Below, piece by piece: positions 1 to 8,567 of a stretch of DNA of 64,000 nt; positions within the stretch are counted from its first letter, which is position 1, and each line of letters opens with the position of its first letter. The notes below the pieces were generated by a model. It ran no database searches. It was not told where the DNA came from and worked only from the letters and a program-made list of their open reading frames with translations. The position numbers and the translations under genes are program-made. The DNA lies in NCBI RefSeq assembly GCF_025449335.1, contig NZ_CP104883.1, positions 1,542,501-1,606,500 of the forward strand, written 5' to 3'. This stretch comes from Bartonella sp. HY328. GTDB lineage: Bacteria > Pseudomonadota > Alphaproteobacteria > Rhizobiales > Rhizobiaceae.

Positions 1-224
1 TCGCTTTCAATCATATTGCCTAGTTCATTATCACTATCCTTATAAGATAGGCTTGCTAAACATAAGAGAGCCGCCAAAACCGTTGGCTCATCTTTAAGTG
101 CTAAAAGTGAGGTTAATTTATCGTCAACTGGTTGACGTGGTAAGGAATGTTTATTTCTATTATTATTGTAATAATATACACCAATTAAAACACCAAGCAG
201 AATAACAAACAATAAAAATGGCAT
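1..224 (-). CDS. Partial membrane-anchored protein of unknown function (N-terminal part)
   Basis: The reading frame starts at an ATG with a strong GGGGGT ribosome-binding site a few bases upstream and runs off the left edge, leaving about 74 residues. The first 19 residues are hydrophobic (MPFLLFVILLGVLIGVYYY), so the protein is probably anchored in the inner membrane by its N terminus. A polar linker follows (NNNRNKHSLPRQ), then a helical-looking segment, DEPTVLAALLCLASLS. The layout recalls small TerB- or DnaJ-like membrane proteins of this order, but the visible part is too short to assign a family. Codon use matches the neighbouring genes. Confidence 0.6.
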   Translation of the reverse strand, partial: MPFLLFVILLGVLIGVYYYNNNRNKHSLPRQPVDDKLTSLLALKDEPTVLAALLCLASLSYKDSDNELGNMIES

Positions 225-586
225 GATACCCCCATAGATTAAATCGCCTTGCGCAATAAATTATGATTTTTAAATATATATATAATTGTTTAGGACTAGA
301 ACACCCTTAATAAATGTTTTATCACTTTTTAAGATTTATTATAATTTTTGAAAAAAAAGTTATGCTAACGCTCTAGTTAAATCGTATTAGCATTGATTGC
401 GTTTTTATTATGGAAAGTGCCCAAATATCGATAAATATTTTGGTTTTGGGGATATAGAAAAGTTGTTAAATATATCGAGTTAAATTTCACCTATCAGACG
501 TCACAGGTGATATCGATATGAAAGCTTGCAAAAATGGTTAGAAAAAAAGAACTACCATGAAAAAGCATGATAGTTCTTCGCAATTA
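225..586. other. Intergenic region, AT-rich
   Basis: No convincing gene. It holds the terminator of the ABC-F gene at its right end and presumably the promoter of the membrane protein at its left. The middle is AT-rich with no clear signal. Confidence 0.5.
542..576 (-). terminator. Rho-independent terminator of the ABC-F gene
   Basis: An 11-bp stem (549-559 with 566-576, one G-T pair) and a 6-base loop are followed on the minus strand by a run of seven T. It lies just past the stop codon of the ABC-F ATPase gene. Confidence 0.85.
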
Positions 587-2473
587 TTATTCAGCGATAG
601 CGGCTTCATATTCTTCGGTTAATAAAAGCCAATTGGTTTCGCTTTCTTCCAATTGCTTTATGTAATTGGCTCTTTCAATTGATTTTTGTGAGGCTTTATC
701 GGGTGATGAAGTATAAAGGCTTCCATCACTTAATTCCGTATCTAAACTCGCTATTTTTTTCTGCAATTTTTCAATGTTCGCTTCGTATTTTTGAATTTCT
801 TTGCGTAAAGGCGCTAATGCCTGCCTTTTATCAGCACTAAGTTTACGTTGGTCTGATTTAGGCTTTTCGGGCTCGGCGATCACTTTTTTTTTAGAGTTAG
901 AAGATTTATTCGAGTTGAGAATTTCAATGCGATAAGCATCCATATCGCCCTCATAAACGCCAACTCCACCATCGCGAACAATCCACAAACGATCCATAGT
1001 TGCGTCGATCAAATGGCGATCATGGGCAATAAGAATAACAGCTCCGTTAAAATCGTTAAGCGCTTCAACAAGCTCGGCACGGCTATCAATATCCAAATGG
1101 TTGGTCGGCTCATCAAGGATGAGAAGATTAGGGCCATCAAAAGTCGCCAACCCCATTAAAAGCCGAGCCTTTTCACCACCTGATAATTCTTTTGCTTTGG
1201 TCATCATCTTAGCGGTGGAAAGCCCCATACGCGCCACACGAGAGCGAATTTTAGCTTCAGGTTCTTGTGGCATTAAACGCCGTACATGCTCAATGGCATT
1301 TTCATCTGGATATAAATCATCTAACTGATGCTGAGCAAAGAAGGCAACCTTTAGATTTGGTGATAGGGTGATGGTTCCGCTTTCGCCTTTTAGTCGGCCA
1401 GCAATGAGTTTGGCGAAAGTTGATTTACCATTACCGTTTGATCCCAAAAGAGCGATGCGGTCATCATTATCGATTCGTAAATCAAGATTTTTCAAAATTG
1501 GTTTATTCGGTTCATAGCCAACATCGACATTCGAAAGCGCGATAATTGGTGAGGCCGCAACTTTTTCCGCATTAGGAAAGCTAAATGGTTCTACTCCTTC
1601 GCTTTTCCAAACGGTAATTGGCTTTAATTTTTCTAGCGCTTTTAAACGTGATTGCGCTTGCTTCGCCTTGGTAGCCTTGGCACGAAACCGAGCAACAAAA
1701 GCCTCCATATGGCTTTTTTTCGCTTCTTGTTTTACAGCTTGTTTTTGCTGAAGTTCCATGGTTTCGGCGCGTTGACGTTCAAATTGGTCATAATTACCGC
1801 GCCAAAAGGTAAGTTTTTGGTTTTCCAGATGTAGGATTGATGTGGCAGCACTATTCAAAAGATCTCTATCATGGCTAATAATCACCACCGTATGAGGATA
1901 TTTTTTAATATAATCAATAAGCCACACTATACCTTCAAGATCGAGATAGTTGGTTGGTTCGTCCAATAATAAAATATCTGGCTCGGCAAATAAAACAGCT
2001 GCTAGTGCAACACGCATGCGCCAACCACCAGAAAAAGACGATGCTGGGCGCAATTGCGCCTCATTATCAAAGCCAAGGCCAGATAAAATGGTCGACGCAC
2101 GCGCTTCAGCCGAATGGGCATCAATATCAGCCAATCTTATATGTATCTCAGCGATGCGCATTGGATCCGTTGCAGTTTCAGCTTCCTGCATTAAAGCATT
2201 GCGCTCTTTATCGGCTTCTAAAACAATTTCAATCAGTGATTGTGCAGTTGCCGGCGCTTCTTGGGCTACTTGGCCGATCTTAGCGCCTTTTGGTAACACA
2301 ATTTTTCCAGTTTCCGTGCTGAGCTCGCCAACAATTGCTTTAAATAAAGTGGATTTACCGGTACCATTGTGGCCAACAAAACCAGTTTTCGAGCCCTCTG
2401 GTAAAATTGCACTACTATGGTCAATCAATAATTTGCCAGCCATTCGCACGGTAACATCATCTAAAATCAACAT
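587..2473 (-). CDS. ABC-F family ATPase (YheS/Uup-like)
   Basis: A soluble protein with two ATP-binding cassettes and no membrane domain, the hallmark of ABC-F translation factors that act on the ribosome. Cassette 1 has Walker A GHNGTGKST (about residue 33), signature FSGGW and Walker B LLLDEPTNYLD. Cassette 2 has GSNGNGKST, LSGGE and LILDEPTNHLD. The linker contains the basic RFRAKATKAKQAQSR stretch typical of the YheS branch, and the last 100 residues are charged and coiled-coil-like. I start at the ATG that gives MLILDDVTVR, the usual family N terminus, with an AAAAGG site upstream. An ATG 22 codons earlier (2539) would add a sequence that is not family-like. Which ABC-F subgroup it belongs to is not certain. 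Confidence 0.9.
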   Translation of the reverse strand: MLILDDVTVRMAGKLLIDHSSAILPEGSKTGFVGHNGTGKSTLFKAIVGELSTETGKIVLPKGAKIGQVAQEAPATAQSLIEIVLEADKERNALMQEAETATDPMRIAEIHIRLADIDAHSAEARASTILSGLGFDNEAQLRPASSFSGGWRMRVALAAVLFAEPDILLLDEPTNYLDLEGIVWLIDYIKKYPHTVVIISHDRDLLNSAATSILHLENQKLTFWRGNYDQFERQRAETMELQQKQAVKQEAKKSHMEAFVARFRAKATKAKQAQSRLKALEKLKPITVWKSEGVEPFSFPNAEKVAASPIIALSNVDVGYEPNKPILKNLDLRIDNDDRIALLGSNGNGKSTFAKLIAGRLKGESGTITLSPNLKVAFFAQHQLDDLYPDENAIEHVRRLMPQEPEAKIRSRVARMGLSTAKMMTKAKELSGGEKARLLMGLATFDGPNLLILDEPTNHLDIDSRAELVEALNDFNGAVILIAHDRHLIDATMDRLWIVRDGGVGVYEGDMDAYRIEILNSNKSSNSKKKVIAEPEKPKSDQRKLSADKRQALAPLRKEIQKYEANIEKLQKKIASLDTELSDGSLYTSSPDKASQKSIERANYIKQLEESETNWLLLTEEYEAAIAE

Positions 2474-2654
2474 TTCAAGCTGGCCTTTTGTAAGTCTGTG
2501 GTTATTAAATTGTAAATGCCCAAAAAACTCCATAATCAAAGCTACAAAGGTGCATTTAGTCTATTTATGATGTTTAAATCTCACTTGGCCGATTATTTTA
2601 AAGCCATGTAGTATAAAAACAATGTTGAAAGTGATATAAGTCTTCTCGCTTCAC

Positions 2655-2683
2655 TTGGCAAGCATGACGAACATCGCTATACC
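2655..2683 (+). promoter_or_regulatory. Probable housekeeping promoter of ndk
   Basis: TTGGCA and TATACC are separated by exactly 17 bases, close to the alphaproteobacterial sigma-70 pattern (CTTGAC, 17 bases, CTATAT). Transcription would begin near 2690, giving a short leader of about 30 bases before ndk. This is a prediction from sequence only. Confidence 0.45.
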
Positions 2684-2721
2684 ACAGATGCAATTGATTT
2701 TAACTTATAAAGGGCGAAAAA

Positions 2722-3144
2722 ATGGCTATTGAACGCACATTTTCGATGATTAAACCTGACGCAACCCGCCGTAACCTTACTGGCGCTATCGTAGCTATGA
2801 TTGAAGAAGCTGGCTTGAAAGTTGTTGCTTCTAAGCGCGTATGGATGAGCTTGCGTGAAGCAGAAGGCTTTTATGCAGTACATAAAGAACGTCCTTTCTT
2901 CCAAGAATTGACTGAATTCATGTCATCTGGCCCAACAGTAGTGCAGGTGCTTGAAGGTGAAAATGCAATTGCAAAATATCGCGAATTGATGGGTGCAACC
3001 AATCCTGCTAATGCAGAAGAAGGCACAATCCGCAAAGCCCATGCTTTGTCAATCGGCGAAAATTCAGTTCACGGTTCAGATGCAGTAGAAACAGCAAGTG
3101 AAGAAATTGCTTACTGGTTCTCACAGGTTGAAGTTGTTGGATAA
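2722..3144 (+). CDS. ndk: Nucleoside diphosphate kinase
   Basis: Transfers the gamma phosphate of ATP to nucleoside diphosphates, balancing the NTP and dNTP pools in the cytoplasm. At 140 residues it has the normal family length. It begins with the typical ERTFSMIKPDA and carries the active-site block ENSVHGSD, in which His117 is the residue that is phosphorylated. The start ATG has an AGGGCG ribosome-binding site. It is transcribed alone, with a likely promoter upstream and a strong terminator downstream. Confidence 0.98.
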   Translation: MAIERTFSMIKPDATRRNLTGAIVAMIEEAGLKVVASKRVWMSLREAEGFYAVHKERPFFQELTEFMSSGPTVVQVLEGENAIAKYRELMGATNPANAEEGTIRKAHALSIGENSVHGSDAVETASEEIAYWFSQVEVVG

Positions 3145-3180
3145 TGACTGCTAAATTAAGCAGCCATATATTTATGTAAT

Positions 3181-3214
3181 AAAAAAGCCCGATTTTTTTA
3201 ATCGGGCTTTTTTT
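3181..3214. terminator. Bidirectional terminator between ndk and the YbaY-META gene
   Basis: Stem GCCCGAT/ATCGGGC with a 7-base loop, flanked by six A on the left and seven T on the right. It can therefore end transcripts from both convergent genes. Confidence 0.9.
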
Positions 3215-3254
3215 AAAAACGACGATCAGTTTTTAAATGAGATTAAATAGGTTT

Positions 3255-4130
3255 TCAAATCGAATTATTGGTAACAAAACGCGCAATTATATGATTATAT
3301 TCATCTTTAAGATTGAGGGTATTGTCTTTGTCAATCTCATAGCTACGTACTTTTGAAATCATATTAACGAAACGGTTTTCCTGTCCTGTAACCGTTTCTG
3401 GGCAGCTTATAAATGTCATTCCAAGTGGATCGAATGTCAATGTATTTTTTTTCTCGTTAATGAGTGCCATTGAAAAGAACCGGTTACACCCACCAGAACC
3501 ATTGACAATATAATGATTGGCTACAGCTGAATTATTATTAATACCTAATGCTGGCATTTGCATAGGATTGCTTATGGTAAAATTTATGTTCAAACCTTGC
3601 GGCGGTTGTATATTATTGATTTCACGCGCTATCCATTCAGATCCAGTTAAACTTTTTATCTGGTTTGGAGCGGATTCTTGCTGACCAATAGACGCGAGGC
3701 GCATAATGTAACCAGACTGTTTGGGGTCAATAATTGTTGGTGTTTCACTTACATAGATAAGAGAATCACCAATAGAAATTCTGGCTTTCAAGCTGTATTT
3801 ATGGTCCCTACTTAAATCTGCAAGTTCGATAGGTAATTTAAACTCAGTCTTTCCTGAATTGCTTGCAGGAATGCGCGCTTCACTAATTACTTTTTGCGAA
3901 CCAGCTGTACTTTGGTCAATCAGTTGCACCAGCAAATTAGCCTGACTTGGCAGCGGACTAGCCTGATCATAATGCACTTGGCCAAAAATTTGCTTTTCAA
4001 TGCCAGCAGCATGAGCATGACCAACGCCACTTATTTCAGTGTAATTTGCCATTATGTGGTCTTTGCTCAAATGCAAAAAAGCAACGAGAGCAACACCTAT
4101 AGAAGCAAAAGTAATTAATTGACGTTTCAT
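3255..4130 (-). CDS. Exported YbaY-domain plus META-domain protein
   Basis: A probable periplasmic or outer-envelope protein of 291 residues. An N-terminal hydrophobic segment (QLITFASIGVALVAFLHL) serves as a signal or anchor, with no clear lipobox. Two beta-rich domains follow. The first resembles the YbaY family (IFGQVHYDQASPLPSQANLLV onward, about residues 45-145). The second resembles the META/HslJ family (LTGSEWIAREIN onward, about residues 165-285), with the usual GSGGCNRF and a late LTFDPLGMTFISCPE stretch. META proteins are linked to envelope stress and novobiocin resistance in other bacteria; the role here is unknown. I chose the ATG at 4130; the longer frame would need a TTG at 4157 with no good ribosome-binding site. 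Confidence 0.75.
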   Translation of the reverse strand: MKRQLITFASIGVALVAFLHLSKDHIMANYTEISGVGHAHAAGIEKQIFGQVHYDQASPLPSQANLLVQLIDQSTAGSQKVISEARIPASNSGKTEFKLPIELADLSRDHKYSLKARISIGDSLIYVSETPTIIDPKQSGYIMRLASIGQQESAPNQIKSLTGSEWIAREINNIQPPQGLNINFTISNPMQMPALGINNNSAVANHYIVNGSGGCNRFFSMALINEKKNTLTFDPLGMTFISCPETVTGQENRFVNMISKVRSYEIDKDNTLNLKDEYNHIIARFVTNNSI

Positions 4131-4741
4131 ATAATGCAACTCATCCTCATTTATCAAAAATTGCTTGGCGGAAATTTGCCATCAAGATAAATATACGGTT
4201 TGGAGTATATTTAAAAAACAATCGTCTTGTTTGTTCGTCATCAAATTTTACATGCAAATTAAAAAACTGTTTTGACCTCGGTAAATTATGGAAGATAAGG
4301 TTTAAAATAGCTGCCTTTTTTTCTTCAACTTTCCTTAAAGCCTCATCTTTTGTGTTCTTTTAAAGTTGCACGATAACAAACATAACAAAACAGGGTTAAT
4401 TAAGCACTAAAACAAGGCGAAAGGCTGGCAACGCACATCCTTATTGATGAAATAATTTTTCAAACTGCAAAAGCTTGTGAGATTCATAGGTTGTCAGCTA
4501 AATTTAAAAAAAAGCTGAAAATGTTGGCTAGGTTATATTTACGCTTTTTTTGTGATGGCTTTTTAAAAGGCGAGCTAAAAAAACTAAAAAATATGCAAAT
4601 TAGGCTTTATGCTAGGTTTATAAACTAAAGTTAAAATCAATATTTGCTAGTTTGTAAGATATTAAAAAACGCACCCAGCATTTAATAAAATATTGGGTAC
4701 GTTTAAAACTTATTTAAAAATTAGTGCATTAATTAAATTGG
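4131..4741. other. Long AT-rich intergenic region
   Basis: About 600 bases with many A and T runs. Apart from the purB terminator at its right end, no gene, tRNA or clear repeat is visible. It could hide a small RNA, but I see no terminator-bounded unit that argues for one. Confidence 0.5.
4664..4704 (-). terminator. Terminator of purB
   Basis: An approximately 11-bp stem pairs AAACGTACCCA with TGGGTGCGTTT (one G-T pair). On the minus strand it is followed by a run of six T. It lies about 40 bases after the purB stop codon. Confidence 0.75.
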
Positions 4742-6049
4742 TTAGTGCATACCAAATACGCGATTGAAGATCGTGTCAACTTGTTTGGTATGATAGCCAA
4801 GGTCAAATTTTTCACGAATTTCTTCTTCAGATAATGCATTGCGAACATCCGCATCATTGAGCAATTCTTCTAAGAAATCCTTACCTTCTTCCCAAACGCG
4901 CATGGCATTGCGCTGCACAAGGCGGTACGCATCTTCACGGCTAACACCTGCCTGTGTTAAGGCAAGTAATACGCGTTGAGAGTGCACAAGACCGCGGAAT
5001 TTATTTAAATTCTTCATCATGTTTTCTGGATAGACAAGAAGCTTTTCAATAACACCAGTAAGACGAGCCAAAGCAAAATCCAATGTAATTGTCGCATCTG
5101 GTCCAATATAACGCTCAACGGATGAGTGTGAAATATCGCGCTCATGCCAAAGCGCAACATTTTCCATCGCTGGCATCGCATAAGAGCGTACCATACGTGC
5201 AAGACCGGTAAGATTTTCAGTTAATACCGGATTGCGCTTATGTGGCATGGCCGATGAGCCTTTTTGGCCAGGTGAAAAATATTCTTCAACTTCGAGCACT
5301 TCAGTGCGCTGTAAATGGCGAATTTCAATTGATAAACGCTCAACAGATGAAGCTATAACCCCTAAAGTTGCGAAAAACATGGCATGGCGATCACGAGGAA
5401 TAACTTGTGTTGAAACCGGCTCTGGGCGCATGCCGAGTGATTTTGCAACATAATCTTCAACGCGTGGATCAATATTGGCAAAAGTGCCAACCGCGCCTGA
5501 AATTGCACAAGTAGCAATTTCATTTTTAGCAGAAACAAGGCGGTCACGACAGCGGTTAAATTCGGCATAGGCTTGTGCGAGCTTAACGCCAAATGTTGTT
5601 GGCTCTGCGTGGATACCGTGGCTGCGTCCAATGGTAACTGTATCCTTATGCTCAAAAGCACGCTTTTTTAAAGCTGCAAGGAGCTTATCAAGGTCATCCA
5701 ATAGGATGTCGCTCGCGCGCATTAATTGAACGTTTAATGTGGTGTCAAGCACATCTGATGATGTCATGCCTTGATGGATAAAGCGGGCATCAGGGCCGAC
5801 AAATTCAGCAAGATGGGTCAAGAATGCGATGACGTCATGCTTGGTAACCGCTTCAATTTCATCAATACGGGCAACGTCGAAAACTGCAGCAGATCCTTTT
5901 TCCCAAATGGTCTTGGCAGATTCTTTAGGGATAACGCCAATTTCAGCCAAAGCGTTACACGCATAAGCTTCAATTTCAAACCAAATACGATATTTTGTTT
6001 CTGGGGACCAGATAGCAACCATATCGGGGCGAGAATAACGTGGGATCAT
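4742..6049 (-). CDS. purB: Adenylosuccinate lyase
   Basis: Cytoplasmic enzyme acting twice in purine synthesis: it cleaves SAICAR to AICAR and adenylosuccinate to AMP, releasing fumarate each time. At 435 residues it has the usual bacterial length. The fumarase/lyase signature GSSAMPHKRNP is present at about residues 262-272, with the conserved TSSDVLDT and GRSHGIHAEP blocks upstream. The ATG has an AGGAAAG ribosome-binding site. It is followed by its own terminator. rpe lies downstream of the purB promoter side, on the same strand but about 95 bases away. Confidence 0.98.
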   Translation of the reverse strand: MIPRYSRPDMVAIWSPETKYRIWFEIEAYACNALAEIGVIPKESAKTIWEKGSAAVFDVARIDEIEAVTKHDVIAFLTHLAEFVGPDARFIHQGMTSSDVLDTTLNVQLMRASDILLDDLDKLLAALKKRAFEHKDTVTIGRSHGIHAEPTTFGVKLAQAYAEFNRCRDRLVSAKNEIATCAISGAVGTFANIDPRVEDYVAKSLGMRPEPVSTQVIPRDRHAMFFATLGVIASSVERLSIEIRHLQRTEVLEVEEYFSPGQKGSSAMPHKRNPVLTENLTGLARMVRSYAMPAMENVALWHERDISHSSVERYIGPDATITLDFALARLTGVIEKLLVYPENMMKNLNKFRGLVHSQRVLLALTQAGVSREDAYRLVQRNAMRVWEEGKDFLEELLNDADVRNALSEEEIREKFDLGYHTKQVDTIFNRVFGMH

Positions 6050-6143
6050 TTGTTTCTTTCCTGTTTGGCAGATGAATTATTTGAAATATTTATACAAAAA
6101 CAATCGATAGTTTAACACTAGACCTAAAATTGGTGGTAATAGC

Positions 6144-6824
6144 CTATTTCACCAAACCGCTTTCAGCAGCGCACCGAATAGCAGATATGCGCGGCCCGTA
6201 AGTTGCAATGTCACCACCCTTATAAATGGCAGAACCAGCAACAAGAGCATTGGCACCAGCCCGCGCAATAGCCTCAGCATTTTGTGCTGTTACCCCACCA
6301 TCAACCTCTATTTCAATTGGGCGATCGCCAATCATAGCCTTAACCCGTGCTATTTTTTCAAGACTTGAAGGAATGAAGCTCTGACCGCCAAAGCCGGGAT
6401 TTACGCTCATAACTAAAATAAGATCAATATCATCAAGAACATATTCAAGTGCGCTTTCAGGTGTAGCAGGATTTAACGCTACGCCAGCCTTTTTTCCAAA
6501 ACTGCGTATGGCTTGCAGGGATCGATGTAAGTGTGGACCCGCCTCGGCATGAATGGTGATGATATCGCAACCAGCCTTGGCAAAGGCTTCAATATAGGGA
6601 TCGCAAGGTGCAATCATTAAATGCGCGTCAAAAGTCGCGTCGGTCAATGGGCGTATAGCTTTTACAACATCGGGACCAAAGGTAATATTGGGTACAAAAT
6701 GTCCATCCATGACATCAATATGAACCCAATCTGCACCTGCTGCCAGAACATCTTTTACTTCTTGACCAAGTTTTGAGAAATCTGAGGCAAGAATAGAAGG
6801 TGCAATAATTATTTCTTTGGACAT
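6144..6824 (-). CDS. rpe: Ribulose-phosphate 3-epimerase
   Basis: Interconverts ribulose 5-phosphate and xylulose 5-phosphate in the pentose phosphate pathway. The 226-residue TIM barrel has all the family blocks: APSILASDF, HIDVMDGHFVPN (metal and catalytic Asp), FDAHLM, VMSVNPGFGGQ and EVDGGV. The ATG has AGGAA seven bases upstream. It may be co-transcribed with purB, which follows on the same strand. An unusual dyad lies upstream of its start. Confidence 0.97.
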   Translation of the reverse strand: MSKEIIIAPSILASDFSKLGQEVKDVLAAGADWVHIDVMDGHFVPNITFGPDVVKAIRPLTDATFDAHLMIAPCDPYIEAFAKAGCDIITIHAEAGPHLHRSLQAIRSFGKKAGVALNPATPESALEYVLDDIDLILVMSVNPGFGGQSFIPSSLEKIARVKAMIGDRPIEIEVDGGVTAQNAEAIARAGANALVAGSAIYKGGDIATYGPRISAIRCAAESGLVK

Positions 6825-6866
6825 AGCTATTTCCTATAAGCGCTTAATATTAGCAAAGATGCCATT

Positions 6867-6898
6867 TTTGAAATTTATTCAAATCGCATTGAATAAAT
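6867..6898. promoter_or_regulatory. Operator-like inverted repeat upstream of rpe
   Basis: ATTTATTCAA and TTGAATAAAT form a perfect 10-bp inverted repeat around a 6-base spacer (6873-6898). A second dyad, TTTGAA/TTCAAA, overlaps its left arm. It lies 49 bases upstream of the rpe start and has no T run, so it looks more like a protein-binding site than a terminator. No regulator is identified. Confidence 0.35.
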
Positions 6899-6990
6899 CC
6901 AAATGAAAAAATGAGAAGTGCTTTTAGATTTCTTTTAATACAAGATAGAACATAACGCAAAAGATATAAAATGTAATCAAAAGGATTTTT

Positions 6991-7050
6991 ATGTCAGCAA
7001 GGAAATGCGATGATCGTAGTCAATGCAATCAAATGTTTGGTGGTAATTAA
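6991..7050 (+). CDS. Possible 19-residue small protein or leader peptide
   Basis: A very short frame encodes MSARKCDDRSQCNQMFGGN. It has a good ribosome-binding site (AAAAGGA, five bases before the ATG) in an otherwise empty region. It is followed about 60 bases later by a strong hairpin. The two cysteines spaced CxxxxxC could bind metal or form a disulfide, but that is speculation. A chance match between a Shine-Dalgarno-like stretch and an ATG cannot be excluded in such AT-rich sequence. Confidence 0.2.
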   Translation: MSARKCDDRSQCNQMFGGN

Positions 7051-7108
7051 ACAGACTTTTAAATGGCAAGTGACATTTAATAAAGTCGATATTGTTAGCC
7101 CTAAAGTA

Positions 7109-7150
7109 TAAAAGCATTTCAACACAATTTGGTGTTTAGAAATGCTTTTA
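7109..7150. other. Strong hairpin downstream of ialB
   Basis: A perfect 12-bp stem (TAAAAGCATTTC with its complement at 7139-7150) continues into a 5-bp inner stem AACAC/GTGTT after a 2-base bulge. Only short T stretches flank it. It may act as a weak terminator for ialB on the minus strand, for a short plus-strand transcript, or for both. Confidence 0.5.
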
Positions 7151-7199
7151 TCAATATTGGCGATGATTGCTTAAATTTATCAAATTGGTAAAATAAGGC

Positions 7200-7760
7200 T
7201 TATGGCAGCGCGTTATAGGCAGCCTTTACACCATCAAGACTGATGATGCCACCCACGCCATCTTGTGGGGTGGTGAAGACGTAGAAAGTTGCATTTTTAC
7301 CATTTAAAAATGCGTTAAGCTCGGTGTTACTAAGCAGTGCTTCACCAACACAGCTATCACCCAAACAGCGACGGTACGGCATACTTCCCATATCTGTTGT
7401 ACCATCAATCATAATGCCGATCCCCAGCTGCAACTCGACGCGAATGGGAACAATAACGCGTAATAATGTGCCTTGTTCTTGCGAGGGGCGTTTTATAAAA
7501 GACACGCGAAAAGAAATATCAGGACGATCTTTGGCGCGCGCACTTTGGGTTATTTCGCATTGTATATTGGGCGTACCGGAAGGTTGCGAACAAACCTTGG
7601 TCCAAGAACCGAATGTTTGATTTTGCGGAACATCTTGTTGGCTTGCAGACTGTGAAAAAGCCGGCATTGGAGCCATGCCTAGGGAAACAAACAATCCGGC
7701 TACAGCTGTAGCACGCATAGTTTTATTTAAAGATCTATAAAAATTTCCAAAAGCTGACAT
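7200..7760 (-). CDS. Invasion-associated locus B (IalB) family protein
   Basis: A secreted protein of 186 residues. The N-terminal signal has a hydrophobic core (ATAVAGLFVSLGMAP) and a likely cleavage after AFS or nearby. The mature part shows the family pattern: FGSWTKVCSQ, PNIQCEITQ, then RVIVPIRVELQLGIGIMIDG, YRRCLGDSC and a C-terminal SLDGVKAAYNAL. Four cysteines (two pairs) probably form disulfides. In Bartonella bacilliformis IalB is tied to red-cell entry, but paralogs occur throughout this order, so invasion should not be assumed. The chosen ATG has CAGGAG five bases upstream; a GTG seven codons earlier does not. Confidence 0.88.
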   Translation of the reverse strand: MSAFGNFYRSLNKTMRATAVAGLFVSLGMAPMPAFSQSASQQDVPQNQTFGSWTKVCSQPSGTPNIQCEITQSARAKDRPDISFRVSFIKRPSQEQGTLLRVIVPIRVELQLGIGIMIDGTTDMGSMPYRRCLGDSCVGEALLSNTELNAFLNGKNATFYVFTTPQDGVGGIISLDGVKAAYNALP

Positions 7761-8085
7761 AAGAACTCCTGCTCGAATCACGCAATAGATTATCGCGTAA
7801 AAAGATGTTTAAAAAGTAACACCAATAAAAATAATTAGCCTATATGTTTTTTACCCCCAAAAAACACATAACTTGTACCTGTTCTTGATAATCTGTTATT
7901 CTTGAATAGCCTAACAAGGATATAAAAGAAAACTTAACCTATATAAGCGCCTTTTTAGTAGCGTTTAATATCTCTTTTTTAATAATATTAAAAACATTGT
8001 TTTAATAAATCATTTATTACCAAAGGGAAAGCCGATTTTTAAACAATATCAATTAAGATAAAAGCGGCCTTTAAAGAAAATGCGG
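7761..8085. other. Intergenic region between moaE and ialB
   Basis: AT-rich, with no gene seen. It must contain the ialB promoter, and may contain a weak end signal for moaE, but I cannot place either with confidence. Confidence 0.5.
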
Positions 8086-8565
8086 CTAGCTGTTTTGCCA
8101 ATGATCCCGCTTTATTTGGTCATCTTGTTTCGCTTCAACCCAATTGCCGATAGTGCCGTCTTTTCTATGTTCTTTTTTCCAAAACGGTGCATCGGTCTTT
8201 AAGTAATCCATAATGAAGTTGGCAGATTGAAAAGCTGCGCTGCGATGTTTTGAGGCGGTGATTACTAAAACAATATTTTCGCCTACTTCAATAAGACCAT
8301 GACGGTGAATAACTGTTACGGCATCAAGCTCCCACTGCTGTGCAGCGTTTTCGGCCATTTTTGTAATTTGCTTTACTGCCATATTGGGGTAATGCTCAAG
8401 TTCTAAAGCTTTTAGCGTACCAGCTTCATCGCGGCAAAGGCCTAAAAAACTGACTACCGCACCAATGTTTTTATTGTTATTGGTTAATCGTGCAATTTCA
8501 TCATTAACATCAAAATTTTTGTCTTGGATACTGATGAAGATGTTTTCCATTTTGCTATTAGTCAA
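8086..8565 (-). CDS. moaE: Molybdopterin synthase large subunit
   Basis: Catalytic subunit of molybdopterin synthase. It moves sulfur from the C terminus of MoaD to precursor Z (cPMP) to make molybdopterin. The 159 residues include GAVVSFLGLCRD, the LELEHYPNMA block, IHRHGLIEVGE, ASKHRSAAFQSANFIMDYLK and the WKKEH motif with the catalytic lysine. The start is a TTG: a strong GGAGG lies six bases before it, inside the end of moaD, while the first ATG (8550) is 21 bases away. Only two bases separate the moaD stop from this start, so translation is probably coupled. Confidence 0.93.
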   Translation of the reverse strand: MTNSKMENIFISIQDKNFDVNDEIARLTNNNKNIGAVVSFLGLCRDEAGTLKALELEHYPNMAVKQITKMAENAAQQWELDAVTVIHRHGLIEVGENIVLVITASKHRSAAFQSANFIMDYLKTDAPFWKKEHRKDGTIGNWVEAKQDDQIKRDHWQNS

Positions 8566-8567
8566 TA

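Noticed and set aside
1950..2570. Plus-strand frame of 206 codons opposite the ABC-F gene
   Set aside because: It lies wholly antisense to a well-supported ABC-F ATPase and has no protein-like features.
8041..8085. Possible terminator after moaE
   Set aside because: The GC-rich pieces there are not truly complementary; only a 4-bp stem can form.
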